Assembly (NCBI RefSeq): GCF_027580225.2
Contig: NC_073354.2
Coordinates: 28,044,001-28,108,000 of the forward strand
DNA length: 64,000 nucleotides
Direction: 5' to 3'
From: Misgurnus anguillicaudatus
Taxonomy: Eukaryota > Chordata > Actinopteri > Cypriniformes > Cobitidae
The first letter of the stretch is position 1. Each line of letters starts with the position of its first letter. Both the position numbers and the translations under genes were made by a program. Shown here piece after piece: positions 37,566-51,400 of the stretch. A model generated the notes under the pieces. The model saw only the letters and a program-made list of their open reading frames with translations, was not told the origin of the DNA and ran no database searches.

Positions 37566-39547
37566 TTAAAGTGGCCATAGCATGAAAATCTGACTTTTTC
37601 CATATTTAAGGCTATAATTGGGTCCCCAGTGCTTCTATCAACCTAGAAAATGTGAAAAAGAACAAACCCAATAACTTAGTTTTGGTAAATCATTCTCTGC
37701 AAGCATGCAAAAAATTACGTAATTGAAATTATTATAATAAGATCCCCTTATGACATCTTAAGGGGATCCTATTATAATAATACCGCCCCTTAATCTGCAC
37801 TATCCAACCACGACACTGCCATTTAGTGGAGAGAGAGAGAAAGAGAGAGAGAGAAAATAATTGACACCACAATTGAGTTTCAATTTCAACAAACCACCAT
37901 CATTGCGATCAGTGTTTGAATTTTATTGGCTCATTTGCATTTTTAAGGACACACCCAGTGGTGTAGTCTACGTGATACGCAGGTATACGCCGTATACCCA
38001 CTAGAAATTGTCAAGGATTTCCGTATACCCACTAAAAATAGCTTGAGGATGCGTAACAGCATGGTTTTCTGACATTTCAAAATTTTAGTCATAATTCAGA
38101 TGTAAAGCACTGACCAGTAGCATGCTACACTTGCTATTTTAGCGGGTTGAACTGCATATATATTAGGCTATATTTTGGTGTGTTTGAATTCCTGCCGAAC
38201 TGCGCGATCCGATTCGCGTATGAAATCAAATTACCATAGCGGCGCCAAAGTGACTGGGGAGCAGACTGGTGTGGCACCAGAAGAACCCACAGGCGAGTGA
38301 CAGCAAAGTACCGCGAGAGCGATTGCATTTATCACATGGAGAAATCTGCTTTGAATCGCTCTCGCGGTACTTTGACATCACCAAAGGGTCTGCTTAGCGC
38401 CAAATGAAGTCGAACCTGCAGTGTAGCTGCTCACGCGACACTGTAAACAATCCATGTGAAGTGAACGAGCTGCTGCAATATAAAATCCGGAGAGTTAACA
38501 ACGCACATGTGAGTAAACATTTAAAACATCAGTCCAGTTTATTAGTTTATCTGGAGGTAAGGCTCCAAATGCAATAAAATAAGCCCGTTATTATATCCTG
38601 ATGGTTTTAGCTTTCAGCATGTTTGCTTGTGGTTCATAGTGTTAAACTTTCCTTCTCTGTGTTAATTTATCTATCTACGTTCAAGATGTATATGATCTTA
38701 AACTTTTGTGAGGAAAATCATGTCTGCGTTGATGTTCAGTTCAGACTTGCAAATTAAAGATAATTTTCTTCACTTTGGTTTGGGTGTCTAATATTAGGCT
38801 ACATGATGGTCTTGTAATAATAATTAAGTAAAAGCCTATTTTCATTTTTAGACACTGCTTGTATTATATGCATAAAAATGTGTTTGTATTGCATCTTAAA
38901 TGTGTATTAATTAAAAACATTTACACCATTAAATTACACATGGTAATGTTATCAATAGTTGTCAGATAATAGCTATTGAAAGAGTGGATATTTTTTTCTC
39001 CTTCAATGCATGTGTTAGCCACGGATTGAAGATTGGAAACAGTTTATTTAATTTTAATTAACAGTTGAGTAACTTTTGGCCCTGAGTTAGATGTTGATTA
39101 ACACTAAACCAGTCTAAAAATCCATCCAGTTTCCCCAGCTGTAAACCCATTGACTGTTAAAGTCTTTTTTCTTATAATAAACTGACATGTTAATAACACA
39201 TTCAGTTTATGTGTTTATGAGTACACTTTCAGAATGCTCTCGATTGCATGAAGATCCATTCTGTATGCATCTGTAAGTGTGGTGGTGCTTATGGGGTGTC
39301 ACTCTGGGACGAGTGAGCATAAGGGTGAGAGGGAAAAATCACAGTATACTCACTACAAAAATCTAGACTACACCACTGGACACACCCAAAACTGCACATT
39401 TTTGCTCACACCTATAAAGTGGCAATTTTAACATGTTATAATAATTTATCTATATAGTATTTTGAACTAAAACTTCACATATGTACTCTAGGGACACCAA
39501 AGATTTATTTTACATCTTTAAAAAATCTTGTGACATGGCACCTTTAA
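37566..39547. mobile_element. Old TTAAAG repeat interrupted by a hAT element
   Basis: The left part (37566-37947) and right part (39387-39547) together match the uninterrupted inverted copy at 40950-41359. The interruption is exactly the element at 37956-39378 plus its duplicated target. The ends are ttaaagtggcca and tggcacctttaa. Confidence 0.85.
37956..39378. mobile_element. 1.42-kb hAT-type element nested in a repeat
   Basis: The termini CAGTGGTGTAGTCTA and TAGACTACACCACTG are perfect inverted repeats, and the flanks are identical GACACACC (37948-37955 and 39379-39386). Subterminal tacgccgtatacccact and ccgtatacccactaaaaa repeat in tandem at the left. A 21-bp hairpin arm at 38304-38324 (caaagtaccgcgagagcgat...) is inverted at 38354-38374. 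No transposase frame is visible. Confidence 0.93.
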
Positions 39548-39930
39548 AGGTGCAGTGTGTAAATTTTAGTGGCATCTAGTGGTGAGGTTGCGAACTGCAA
39601 CCAACAGCTAAGTCCACTGATCATCTATCGCTTTTGAAACACATAGAAAAACTACGGTAGCTGCCACCGGACAAACATGTCATCGTTGAAGACAACTTAA
39701 TAAAAAAGTTTGTCCATTAAGGGCTTCTGTATAAACATGGCGGCACAAAATGGCGACTTCCATGTAAGGGACCCCCCGGTATGTAGATAAAAAACGTCTC
39801 ATTCTAAGGTAATAAACACATAACGGTTCTTTATGAAAGGTCTTTATACACCACTGATAATATAGTTTTATATATTATTTTGCATTTCTGTCAAGAGATC
39901 CTTCAAAAACTTACACACTGCACCTTTAAA
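39543..39930. mobile_element. MITE with TTTAAAGGTGCAGTGTGTAA termini
   Basis: The left end ttaaaggtgcagtgtgtaa is inverted at the right (ttacacactgcacctttaa). It directly abuts the repeat ending at 39547, sharing the ttaa. Confidence 0.82.
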
Positions 39931-40949
39931 TCACAACAACAATGTTCCTTTATGCAACTTTAAAGTAATTAGCAACATTTGCTAGAAGCTTATGGTGTAG
40001 CCAACTATTTTTCAAAATAATAGTAGTTTAGCTAGTAGTAGCACGTCCTTAACATTAGCACACACCGCTAACCCATTCCAAAGTCAATTGATTTATAAAG
40101 CACTATTAAAAATAACAGCTGTTGACCAATGTGTTGCACAAAATAAACAAATAAATGTTGTGACCATTAATGTGAAAACCCAGCTTTAGTTATTTTTTAT
40201 TGATTTATAATCTTGATATCTTAAATATCGACTGAGTACGGTCAGGTCAAAGATTGAAATCAATGATTGGAATCAAACTTTGACGCTACTAATCTCAGAA
40301 TTAGATTATGAGACTTTAGCTTGGATTTCACAAATAAATAAAAATGAAGCATTTATGAATAAGCATAACAACACGTAAACGTAGCCACTAATTAGAGAGG
40401 AAATAATCCAAAAACTTAATTGATCAGATCTGAGATGAACATATGAGATAAGGAGACACCAAAAGTACAAGATGAAACGTCCTCATCACATCTGAGACTG
40501 ACATTAAATTCATGGTAAAACGATCATGAACTGCAATATTTTACATCAATGGCTTACAGTTCAGATTGCAACAATGAAGAAATTTCAACGGAGGCTTCCG
40601 CACATCAGCAAAGTATGCATAATTAACATTGCTTTGCATAATTAACACCGCCGTGCTATCAGGTAATTAATAGACAGTAATAAGGCCAAAGAGTCTTAGA
40701 CTTCCTATGGTGATAACAGGAGCCTAGCAAAGTGACTAGATAACTTTCCATAGACAGATTAGTGATACAGAGAACTGAAGGTCCTCGAAAATGCCAGCAA
40801 TCATTTGCCTCCAAAATGGGTACTGTCCCACAAACCCCTGTTGTCTTCCTAAGATACAATAGAAAGACTGATGTGGAAAAAACTGGGGAAAAATATTACG
40901 TTTTATATTTTTTAATTACCAAAAAAGTTAAGCTGTAGAAAATCACATC

Positions 40950-41359
40950 TTAAAGGGGACATTTCACAACACTTTTTAAAAATAAATCTTTGGTGTCTCC
41001 AGAGTACGTATGTGAGATTTTAGCTTAAAATACCATATAGATAATTTATTACAGCATATTAAAATTGCCTCTTTGCAGGTGTGAGCAAAAATGTGCCGTT
41101 TTTGGGTGTGTCCTTTAAAATGCAAATGAGCTGATCTCTGTCGCGGTTGGATAGTGCAGATTAAGGGGCGGTATTATCCCCTTCTGACATCACAGGGGAG
41201 CCAAATTTACCTATTTTTTCACATGCTTGCAGAGAATGGTTTGCCAAAAGTTACTGGGTTGATCTTTTTCACGTTTTCTAGGTTGATAGAAGCACTGGGA
41301 ACCCAATTATAGCACTTAAACATGAAAAAAGTCTGATTTTCATGATATGTCCCCTTTAA
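40950..41359 (-). mobile_element. Uninterrupted TTAAAGGGG repeat (inverted copy)
   Basis: It ends tgtcccctttaa and begins ttaaaggggacat. The core (tttctaggttgatagaagca; aaaatgcaaatgagctgat) is the reverse complement of the repeats at 2344-2735 and 37566-39547. Confidence 0.83.
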
Positions 41360-41448
41360 TGTAAATGTAATTAAAATAAAATGTTATATGTGCGACTCTG
41401 GCAGTGGCAGCCAAATTAACAAGTGTAATATTAAAGAAAGACTTAAAC

Positions 41449-42141
41449 AGGGTTCACACCTTAGTTAACTTCAAATTCAAGGACCTTTCAAGGACTTTCC
41501 AGGTCCAATACCCTCAAATTCAAGGACTAAATGTGGGGACACATTTCAAGTGAGAGCAAGATTACATTGTGTTACTTTTAAAGATACATTGCTACACTGC
41601 GGTGACACTTTGGGGACGCCTCCAGGGTTAAGTGCGTCTGAATGTGATATCAAATTCAACCAATGGTAAAGCTTAACGACAAAGACAGGGTGACACGGGA
41701 GACAGGAAGTATATCGCTATCTGAAATATTGCCAAAGACGGCGTTACAGGGACACAGGAAGTATGGCAAGGGAGACGCAGCGCCTCGTTCCCTTCTTAGG
41801 AAACAACAGTTACATACGTAACCCGAGACATTTTCATGTGTCAAACACAACTATGCAAAAAAACATTTTGGTATTAATCAACATTCGCATACAGAAGATA
41901 CAAAGCATTTACACCGAACAGTTTAGCACGTGTGCTTAAAAAGTCTCGAATTTTTATGATATTATCCTACACTACACAGGGAATAATATGGATTTTTCAG
42001 AAAACTTCTTGCATAAAATAGATTCAAGCACTTTCAATGATCTGTATGTATGTATATTTTCATAAACTTCCCAGGGCCTTGAATAATTCCCCCCAGGTTC
42101 ACAAACTTTTAAGGATTTCAAGGACCCGTGGGAACCCTGGT
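41449..42141. mobile_element. hAT-like element (cagggttcacacc) with inner insert
   Basis: The ends cagggttcacacctt and gtgggaaccctgg are roughly inverted. The subterminal tcaaggacctttcaaggact is mirrored by aggatttcaaggacc. An inner segment (gcggtgacactttggggac ... acaacagttacatacgtaac, about 41598-41825) is a second repeat. A close copy of the whole is at 55735-56430. Confidence 0.7.
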
Positions 42142-43518
42142 TAAAGCAAAGTAATCCAACATCTATCAAAAATGCACGATTATTGAAGATAATAATCCAT
42201 TCAGTTTATACTGAAAACATCAACATTTTATCTTTTGGAGTAAAATTGCGTAACGTTAAAACCATAAGACCACCCATAAAAGACTGAACACTTAGAAATC
42301 TTCACAACGCCGCTGGACTCCGCCATTGGGCCAGCGGGTGGTACCTTACAGAATCATAGTATTTTAAACATGTTGCATAGAAATTTTATGTGATACCATT
42401 GTACTATTGTCAACCTAATAATGATAAATCTATCCCTTTCGTACGCTGAAACGTTGCCAAATTCCTATAAGCCAAATTCAAACTGTGACATTCATGACTA
42501 TTCTATACATTACATAATGAAATCTAAAAACTGAATACAATCTAACTTACAATAATGGACACAAGCAATCTTTCACAAACATCACTCAAACAGACAGAAT
42601 GGATTTATCAAAATAATTATGAAACACTGTATAACAGAGAGGAGCTCAATAAGCAACAGTTCACGATTTACAGATCAACCATATCTCAAAGAGACAGATA
42701 CTGAGTTCAGACCCAAACAAAAGCATCGTCTGTTCTAAAGGGAAAACTGCCTCAGCAACAAGCTAGTCTGACCTGCTAAGAACAGTCGCCTCGGTATGTT
42801 ACCGCAACAGGGTAAGACAGTAAAAAAAGGCCAGGGGAGAAACTAAAGCGGCTTCGCTGCAGATGAACTGATTTGTGCAGGCTGTTATACACAAAGGAAA
42901 ACTCCTCCCCTAATTCCAAATCAGCAAAAACAACAAGCGCAGAGGTAACCCAGAATCTCTCTCACATAAACCATGTGCATGCAAACCCAATTCTCTCTGA
43001 CCGGGCTCGCTTTGCTGATTTACAATTAATTGATCACACTGGGTCTGTCTCCAAATGTGACCTCACTGACTAAGAACACAATTCTATTCTGCAGGGATCA
43101 ACAAAACCAGCAAGTGTCAATAAGTTAATTGCTTTTGATTAGACTGGAATAATGATATTGTGAAAATAACGCAAAATGCAAAAAAATCTGAGCAATTTAA
43201 GCTTCATGTACTGTAGCACCTTCATGTTTTTGGGAGCAGCAGCCAAGTTTGCAAATGTGTAAGTAAGTCCCTTCTGGGAAGTCGCGCCACTAGGCGGCCA
43301 TATTTGCATGCCTCCAGGCAGCTATTACAATCATGCAAGAGTTGAGATAGAGAGATTTCTTAAATTACATGCTAAAATAACATTTCAGACCAACATTTAA
43401 ACCTGACCAGTTGCAAAGCAAGTCAGGCCCGGGCCCATATGCAAATTTAACTGGCCCCAAACAACAAGTGCAACGTAAAGGCATTTATCATAGATGGCGT
43501 CAAAGCGCACATGCACAC

Positions 43519-44145
43519 TTAAAGGATTAGTCAATTTTCTTTAAAGAATCCAGATAATTTACTCACCACCGTGTCATCCGGAATGTTGGTGTCTTTCTTT
43601 GTTCGGTCGAGAAGAGGTTATGTTTTTTGAGGAGAGCATTCCAGGATTTTTCTCGTTTTGGTGGACTTTAATAGAGCCCAACGTTTAATACTTAACTCAA
43701 CACTTAACAGTTTTTTTCAACGGAGTTTCAAAGGACTATAAACAATCCCAAACAAGGCATAAGGGTCTTATCTAGCAAAACGATTGTCATTTTTGACAAC
43801 AAAAACAACAAATATACACTTTTAAAGCACAACCTCTCGTCATGTAGATCCGGTCGTGATGCGCCAGCTGACCCCACGCAATACGTCATGACGTCAAGAG
43901 GTCACAGAGGACGAACGCGAAACTCCGCCCCAGTGTTTACAAGTGTCTTGAAAGAGGACCGTTCCTACGTTGTTGTATGTCAACTGATACTAATTAATGT
44001 CTTTGTGGCAGTTTATTGTTTAAAATGGTCCGCAAATGTGCGTTTTATATATGTAACACGTGACCTCCCTACGTCACTACGCATTTACGTTAGGTCATTT
44101 TGGATGACATGGTGGTGAGTAAATTATCTGGATTTTTCTTTTAAG
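43519..44145. mobile_element. 889-bp-family MITE, 3'-truncated copy
   Basis: Left end ttaaaggattagtcaattt. It has the family core with the potential start taaaatggtccgcaaatg at 44021, then a deletion joins the core to the right arm (ggatgacatggtggtgagta). It ends about 190 bp from the EVH1 exon. Confidence 0.83.
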
Positions 44146-44242
44146 AGCAATGGAAAGATTTGGAGACATTTTAAGTGTGCACACACTCTCTAGCGAGAGC
44201 GGAAAGAAATTCATAAAGAGCTCAGTGCTTATCTGAAAGCTA

Positions 44243-44542
<300 letters not shown>

Positions 44543-44741
44543 TTAATTCATTTTTGTAGATGCTATTATTTACATGAATTTATCAAGAATTTAACCAAAG
44601 TGATATGTATATTAAATTCTGGTTGTGAAAAAATGGTTTGATCACATTTTAATGCCATTTTTTTCTGAAATCCTTGTCTAATGGACTTGGATGTTACTAA
44701 CTCTAAAGCATTACATAAAAACTTTGAGTATATCATCAAAA

Positions 44742-45630
44742 TTAAAGGATTAGTCCATTTTCTTTAAAAAAAATCCAGATATTTTACCCACCACCATGTC
44801 ATCCAAAACATTGACGCTTTCTTTGTTCAGGCGAGAAGAAATTATGTTTTTTGAGGAAACCATTCTAGGATTTCTCTCATTGTAATGGACCCCAACACTT
44901 AACAGGTTTAGTTTCAACGCAGCTTCAAAGGACTCTAAACGATCACAAACGAGGCATAAGGGTCTTAACTAGTGAAACGATTGTCATTTTTGGCAAGAAA
45001 AATGAAAATATGCACTTTTAAACCACAACTTATTTTCTTCCTCCGGTCGTGTGACACGCCAAATCGACCTCACGTTATACGTCATCACGTCGAGAGGTCA
45101 CGGATGACGTATGCGAAACTACGCCCCAGTGTTTACAAGCGTGGAGAAAGAGGACCGTTCGGACGTTGTTGTATCTGGAATGATACTAATTAATGTCTTT
45201 GTGTCAGTTTATTGTTTAAAATGGTCCGCAAATGTGCGTTTCATATATGTAACACGTGACCTTTTGTCATCATTACGCAATTTCGTGAGGTCGCGCTGGC
45301 GCAGGACCGGAGAAATACAAGTTTTTGTGGTTTAAAAGTGCATATTTTTTATTTTTCTTGCCAAAAATGACAATCATTCCGCTAGATAAGACCCTTATGC
45401 CTCGTTTGGGATTGTTTAGAGTACTTTGAAACTGCAATTTTAAACTGCATTAAAACTGTTAAGTGTTGGGGTCCATTAAAGTCCATTAAAATTTTGAAAA
45501 TTCCTGGAATGTTTTCCTCAAAAAACATAATTTCTTCTCGACTGAACAAAGAAAGACATCAACATTTTGGATGACATGGTGGTGAGTAAATTATCTGGAT
45601 TTTTTTTCAAGAAAATTGACTAATCCTTAA
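44742..45630. mobile_element. Full-length 889-bp TTAAAGGATTAG MITE
   Basis: Left end ttaaaggattagtccat, right end ttgactaatccttaa. The inverted arms run past 200 bp (aacgaggcataagggtctt and aagacccttatgcctcgttt). It lies 230 bp upstream of the EVH1 exon in transcript orientation. Confidence 0.88.
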
Positions 45631-46444
45631 GCAACAAAATGCATTGCCATTTTTAATTTTTATCTTGAGATTATTAAAATTCACAGCCTCACAAAGTCAT
45701 CCAACTCTATGAAACATCTCTGTAAATATCAAGTTAGAAAAGGCTTCAATGTTATAATCAGACAGATAATACGCATTTCAAAGACAAAGTTTCGCTGTTA
45801 TCCACTGTGAAAAGTTTCCCAAGGACAAACTACAGATAAAACATGTTCATTCTTGCAGAAAAAAATCTGCATTGTTTTGTAAGTTTTTCCACAATGCACT
45901 ACTTTGTCATTACGCAAAAGGTGACTAAAGTCAGTTTGGCTCCAAACAAGCGTTTCGGGAACAACAGTATGGGATTAATGTGGTAACTGCACAAACATAT
46001 TTAAAAGTCAAACACAAGACACTCTCTATACTCTCTTCTCTGCAAAGCACATCTTCAACATGGCAAATATTCTGTGGTAACTGGCTGTTTTCCAAGTCAT
46101 TTCAATTTTTCAGCCTTTGACATCAATGTAATTACCATAAGAAGTGCAGCTAATTAGTGAGGGGTATAAATGGAACCGTGAACTGTAAGCCATCCTGACT
46201 CAACTCGCAAATGCAAAAAACTTCCCTTTTCAACACATAAAAAAATGAGCAGTAAGAACTCAAATCTGGGTCATGTTCTTCAATAAGCAACTTTGGTGTT
46301 TAAATCAAAGCTTTCATGTGCAAAAAAGCCTTTTAGTGGGTGAGCAGGTCTGACATTAACTGTTAATTGCACCTGGTACGAACATCTGGTCTCATAAGAA
46401 AAAGATAGCAGGTCCAATACCTGCATGTGACTGTCCATAAACTA

Positions 46445-46683
46445 TTAAAATGACAGTTCACACAACAATAAAAAAGACTGTTTGTAATTTAACAGTTTTG
46501 GAGCACCATTGAGTTCCATACTAGAAAAAATACTATTGAAGTCAGTGGTGCTCCAAAACAGCTAAAATATAAACAGTGGTCAAAATAAAATCTTCCTTTG
46601 TGTTTAGCATAAAGAAATGTACACAGGATCAGAACAACTTAAGTAAATGATGACAGAAGTTTTTGGGTGAACTATCCCTTTAA
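46445..46683. mobile_element. Cyprinid-type MITE ending gaactatccctttaa
   Basis: The right end, read in reverse, is ttaaagggatagttcaccca followed by aaaacttctgtcatcattta, the hallmark of a very abundant cyprinid repeat. The left end ttaaaatgacagttcaca is its diverged inverse. It supports the assignment of the host lineage. Confidence 0.8.
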
Positions 46684-47015
46684 TACATGATATAGCAGCA
46701 AACATCAAATGCTAAGAGTACAAAAGCAATATCATCTCTCTTTCTACAACATGAAAGTAGGACAAATAATCTCATTCCACTGCACTCTGTAATGTTATTG
46801 CAAGACAAAAATAATATTTTCTTAATTTTCTTTAAACTATAAGGTTATCAATAACCGTTAACAATTGGTTTGTTCCAAACTAGCAATGATTTAGATGTTT
46901 GAGCAAAATCTTGACCAAGATATTGCCATGGCCAAGTTATCGGCCGCTATTTTTGTATTTTTGCACTGGCCAATAAATTGTTTTGCTGCACTTTGTTGAA
47001 ATTGAAATTAAAAAC

Positions 47016-48670
47016 TTAAAGAGCACCTATTGTCCAATTCACGTTTTTACATTTCCTTTGGTGTGTATTAGTACATGTTAACGATATGCAAAAGGTACAA
47101 ACCCCAAAGTAAACAATGACGCAAGTTATCGTCTCCAATGTAAATCTCTTTTCTTGGACTACAACAAACACATGGATTGTAGGCAACAGTTTACTTTCTG
47201 AAATTGGTGATGTAGACAAGACCGACATTATCATAATTCCTCCCGCTTCGGACTCACAGGGCTCTATCTTACACCCGGTGCAATGCAGGGCAATGCGCGA
47301 CACAAATCTTTTGCTAGTTTCCACCCTGCGCAACTATAATTTTCACGTATAGCGCCACGTTGTTTAAATAGCAAATGCATTTGCGCCCCCTTTTGCGCCC
47401 ATGGGCGTTCTGGTTTGAAAACAAGGTGTGTTCAGGCGCATTGTTATTTTGAGGCGCAATATGTTTTTTGTTATTTAAAGAGCGCATTAGTAATATGCGC
47501 CTATAAACAGGACGACAACGCGGGTTCGCTTATCACATACATGAATGCGCAGCAGCACAAAAACACTTTTAAATATAAAAGATTAAAGGATTGAATGTAA
47601 AAGATTATTATTGAGTCTCTTGGACCAAAATGAGGACCGATTATGAGACGTTAGAAGGCGTAAAGAGCTGCTTCACCTGCAGCCTGGTAAGTAAATAAAT
47701 GCTTTGCTTTAAACAAATGCATCTGTTTTAAATGTTTTTTTAATGCTACCTCACAGATTTATTTTATATGATGACTCTGTACCTTTTAAGCAATTTAAGT
47801 AAAATTTAAGTAATGCTTTAAAAAACTCGTGACACTGTCCAAGTGCTGAAACATGCAGAGAGCCGTTTATAAATTCTTTATCTCCTGTTTGTTACAAATA
47901 AAGTATTTTATAGTACAAACCTTTTCTTACATACTTGTTAATTATTTTTTGATGATATTGGATAGCCATACATTTAAAGCAATTAAAAGCCTGCTTTTTT
48001 ACTTCCATGACTAGAAGAAAACGGGTTTTAAAGGTTTTAATAAAAAAATAAAAATTTCAATACAAGTGAAAACAACAATTATTTAACATTAATCTTAAAC
48101 TGGGGATCTTCTTCCACCTCTTAGTTTTTCAGTTTACAAAGTCCGTCATCTAAATAGGGATTAGACATAGCGCCAGTGCAACAGGCTTTTAAATGGGATG
48201 AGAGCTGAGACTCTCATTGGTTTATTGCACGTTACGCACAAAATACTCACATTACTCATTAAAAAAAATAGGACCAACCCTTTTCGACCATGACTTTTTC
48301 ATTTTTCCCATTGTTAAATTAGCAAAAGTGGATTCGGACACGCCCATTAAGACGTTGCGCTGTGCGCTTTAGACAATGCGCTTAGATCGTTAAAATAGGG
48401 CCCAAAACCTGTAAGTTAACTCCTGTTAGCATTGCATTGTGAGCGAATCTTTCAAACATGGTAAGGAGCGTCACATTTCTGGCTGAAGTCAGAGGACACA
48501 GAGCTTTTCAAATCCGTGCGTTTCAGGAAGAGAGTGAAATGTGGAGCTACAAAATTGTACGGTATGTGGAAAATAATGTGTTTTTTACCCATAAACAACG
48601 CAAACACATTGGATTATACCAAATACACAAAATAACATTGTTTTTTAGCAATGAAATAGGTGCTCTTTAA
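47016..48670 (+). mobile_element. TTAAAGAGCACCTA repeat split by another element
   Basis: The outer parts (47016-47258 and 48404-48670) together match, in inverse orientation, the intact copy at 57926-58466. The ends are ttaaagagcacctattg and aggtgctctttaa. The interruption is the element at 47259-48403. Confidence 0.83.
47259..48403. mobile_element. 1.15-kb nested element with GGGC(T/C)CTAT termini
   Basis: It begins gggctctatcttacaccc and ends cgttaaaatagggccc, an imperfect inverted repeat. The subterminal zones are rich in gcgc motifs (aatgcgcgacac, gcgctgtgcgctttag). The target duplication is not cleanly readable. No transposase was found. Confidence 0.75.
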
Positions 48671-48964
48671 AAACTTTGGGAATATTGTGATATTTTTTAC
48701 AAATTGCTAATCTGTGAGCTTCATTATTTAAAAAAAAGAATGTGCCATTATAATCTTTAATCAAAAACGCGAATCCCTCCTCAAAACAATCTCGCTTTAT
48801 TTCCATTGACAAGAAAAAGCGAAAGGGCGGGGCACAGGAAAAGATTGCAGTGATTAGCAAATAGCAACATGGCCCAACTTCCAACGATCCAATTAATTCT
48901 CGATGGACGAATTTAAATCCTGCCCTACCTTTTATCTAAATTCAGAAGCAGTTTCATATCGATA

Positions 48965-49391
48965 CACTGCAAAAAAGTATTGAAGAAAAAAATTCTTAGT
49001 ATTTTTGTCTTGTTTTCAGTAAAAATATCTAAAAATTCTTAAATTAAGATGCTTTTTCTTAATAAGCAAAACGACCAAAGAAAATAAGTCTAGTTTTTAG
49101 ACCAGAAATATCAAATTTAAGTGATTTTTAATTTTTCTTGAATTTTTATTTTATTTAGTGTTTAAGAAAAATGTTCAAGATTTTTTGCTTAGCCCATTGG
49201 CAGATTTTTTGCTTGTTTTATGCACAAAATCACTTAAATTTGATATTTCTGGTCTAAAAACTAGATTTATTTTCTTGGGTCGTTTTGCTAATCAAGAAAA
49301 AGCATCTTAATTTAAGAATTTGTAAATATTTCTACTGAAAACAAGACAAAAATACTAAGATTTTTTTTCTTGAAAATAATTTTTTGCAGTG
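48965..49391. mobile_element. Foldback MITE, ~170-bp arms (cactgcaaaaaa)
   Basis: The ends cactgcaaaaaa and ttttttgcagtg are inverted; the arms pair through tcttgttttcagtaaaaat and aatttaagatgctttttctt. The flanks show TA on each side (gata, tata). It is a near-complete palindrome. A diverged relative is at about 17690-17865. Confidence 0.86.
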
Positions 49392-50902
49392 TATACTGTA
49401 TGTCACAACAATTAGACAATTGATACTTCCGTTTCATTGTGACTTTAAAAAAGGACACATATGTAAAGCCAGCATCTGACAGTAAAATTACCAATCCTCA
49501 TTCATTTTTTAACTTGACATTATGTTTAAACATGACATAAATAAAAATAATAATCACTTTGTTTTTTTCCCGTTTCAGGCCCTATTCTTGGAAAACACAA
49601 GGTATGTAACCAACATCAGTCAGTTAACTGCAGAAGACAATAATAATTATAATAATTAAGGTGTCAAATGCCGAATCCATGTTGACATTTGGTTTGCTTC
49701 AATGCTTTACTCTTTTCAGAAATGAAACTGCGATGGATGGCTCGTCAACAAATGCCAGGAAGTTTCTTGAAGAAATCTGACACGCTCCTTCATCGGATAT
49801 CACCGTGATGATTGTGCCGCGTTCATCAATCATTAACGTAGCCATGACTAAACTTGTATTGTGACTTTCAGGGGCAGAAAAGCCTTTCCATTAAAACACC
49901 AGCAGGACACTGAATAATCATAAAATAGCAATGAATCACGTCCAGCATCGCCGCCTCTTCAGCGTTTCTGCCAGTTGTGTGGCAGGATGCATCAAACACA
50001 GTCCGAGCCAAATGAAGCCATTAAGCTGTCCACCTTTAAGTGCACATTACCTAGCTCTTCACTGAAAGTGTGGAAAACATTGCCCTTTTATATCCTTCAA
50101 GGCTTTTTTCCACAAGAGTACAAGCAGATTTAAAAGTGGTGGTCAGCTGGTAGGTAACAGGGTTCGAACCCGGGTCCCTGGAAACGAACACACACTGTGT
50201 GTGTGCTATTTTTAAACACAATGCACAATTTAGACAAACGAACACAAAACTTTTATTTCTTGGTTCATTTTTCGCAAGAAATAAGCAGAGAAAGAACCAG
50301 GTCAGACTCAAATTAAATGCATATGAAATACAGCCTGAAGTGAACACTGTGACGTATGCGTTCTAACTTTAGCACATTACAGACTGTATTTTCACTTAAA
50401 ATCAAACAATCTACAATTCATATTAGTTCCTTTCCACCTTTTGCTAATTATAAATGTAACCTAAATTCCTATTTTTACTTTGTAGCTTTCCAAATCTACT
50501 GTGTTACTAAGTCAAAGCTTCAAACTTTTGGAAGTTTTCTTACTACAGTTTATGCTGTAAAAGAAACCTCTGTCATTTTAAATGTGGTTTTGAAATTAAT
50601 TTGTCTAGATTTTACATTTTATAATCCATGTTGTAAATCTATTACAATGTCAGGAAGCTAACATGACAACACACTGCTACACAGCCTGAAGTAAAACTCC
50701 AAACTAGCCTTCAATGAATAACCTTCATAGAGAGATTGATTGGCTGCCTATTAACAAGGGCATATCTAAGGCCTTGATGATGTCTAGTAATGTAATGCAT
50801 ACTTTGTAAAGAGGCTGTTATGAAGGACGGGGCAGTGCTAATTATATCCATAAGCAACCATTGCTACACTGTAAAAAATATTCCTTGTTCAATATTACAT
50901 TT

Positions 50903-51400
50903 TTAAAGGGCCCCTAATCTAGGTTTTTTCAGAAATATTAAAATAGTCTCTGGTATCCCCAAGAATGTGTCTGTAAAGTTTCAGCTCAAAATACACCACA
51001 GATCTTTCATTATACGATGTTGAACATGGCAATTTGTGGCTGCAATGAAAAATGCGCCGTTTTTGTGTGTGTCTCTTTAAATGCAAAAAAAGCTTATTTT
51101 CCCCTCCCCGTATGCAAAGTAGGGTGTAGAGCACTTACACATGTGCTTTGGACTACATCAAAACATGTGTCTCTAGTAGAGGCGCGTTCATAAAACAGAG
51201 TTATGGTTGGGGCATAATCAATGTAACATCACATTGATAGAGGATGATCCCCAACAGGCTGTTGCGGTTTAAAGGAGATTCCACAAAGAAGAATAGATGG
51301 ATTTGTATAATAACAGGATGTATCTGCACATACACTAGCGACTCATTTTCTGCTGGAAACGCATTTAAAAGTGCATTTTTTTAGGTTAGGGGGGCTTTAA
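50903..51400. mobile_element. MITE with ttaaagggcccctaat termini
   Basis: Left end ttaaagggcccctaatctag, right end ttaggttaggggggctttaa. The inner motif aatgcgccgtttttgtgtgt links it loosely to the family of 40950-41359. Confidence 0.65.

Noticed and set aside
50140..50190. tRNA-like motif gggttcgaaccc
   Set aside because: A good B-box core is present, but no A box at proper distance and no acceptor stem or anticodon arm could be drawn; probably SINE debris or chance.
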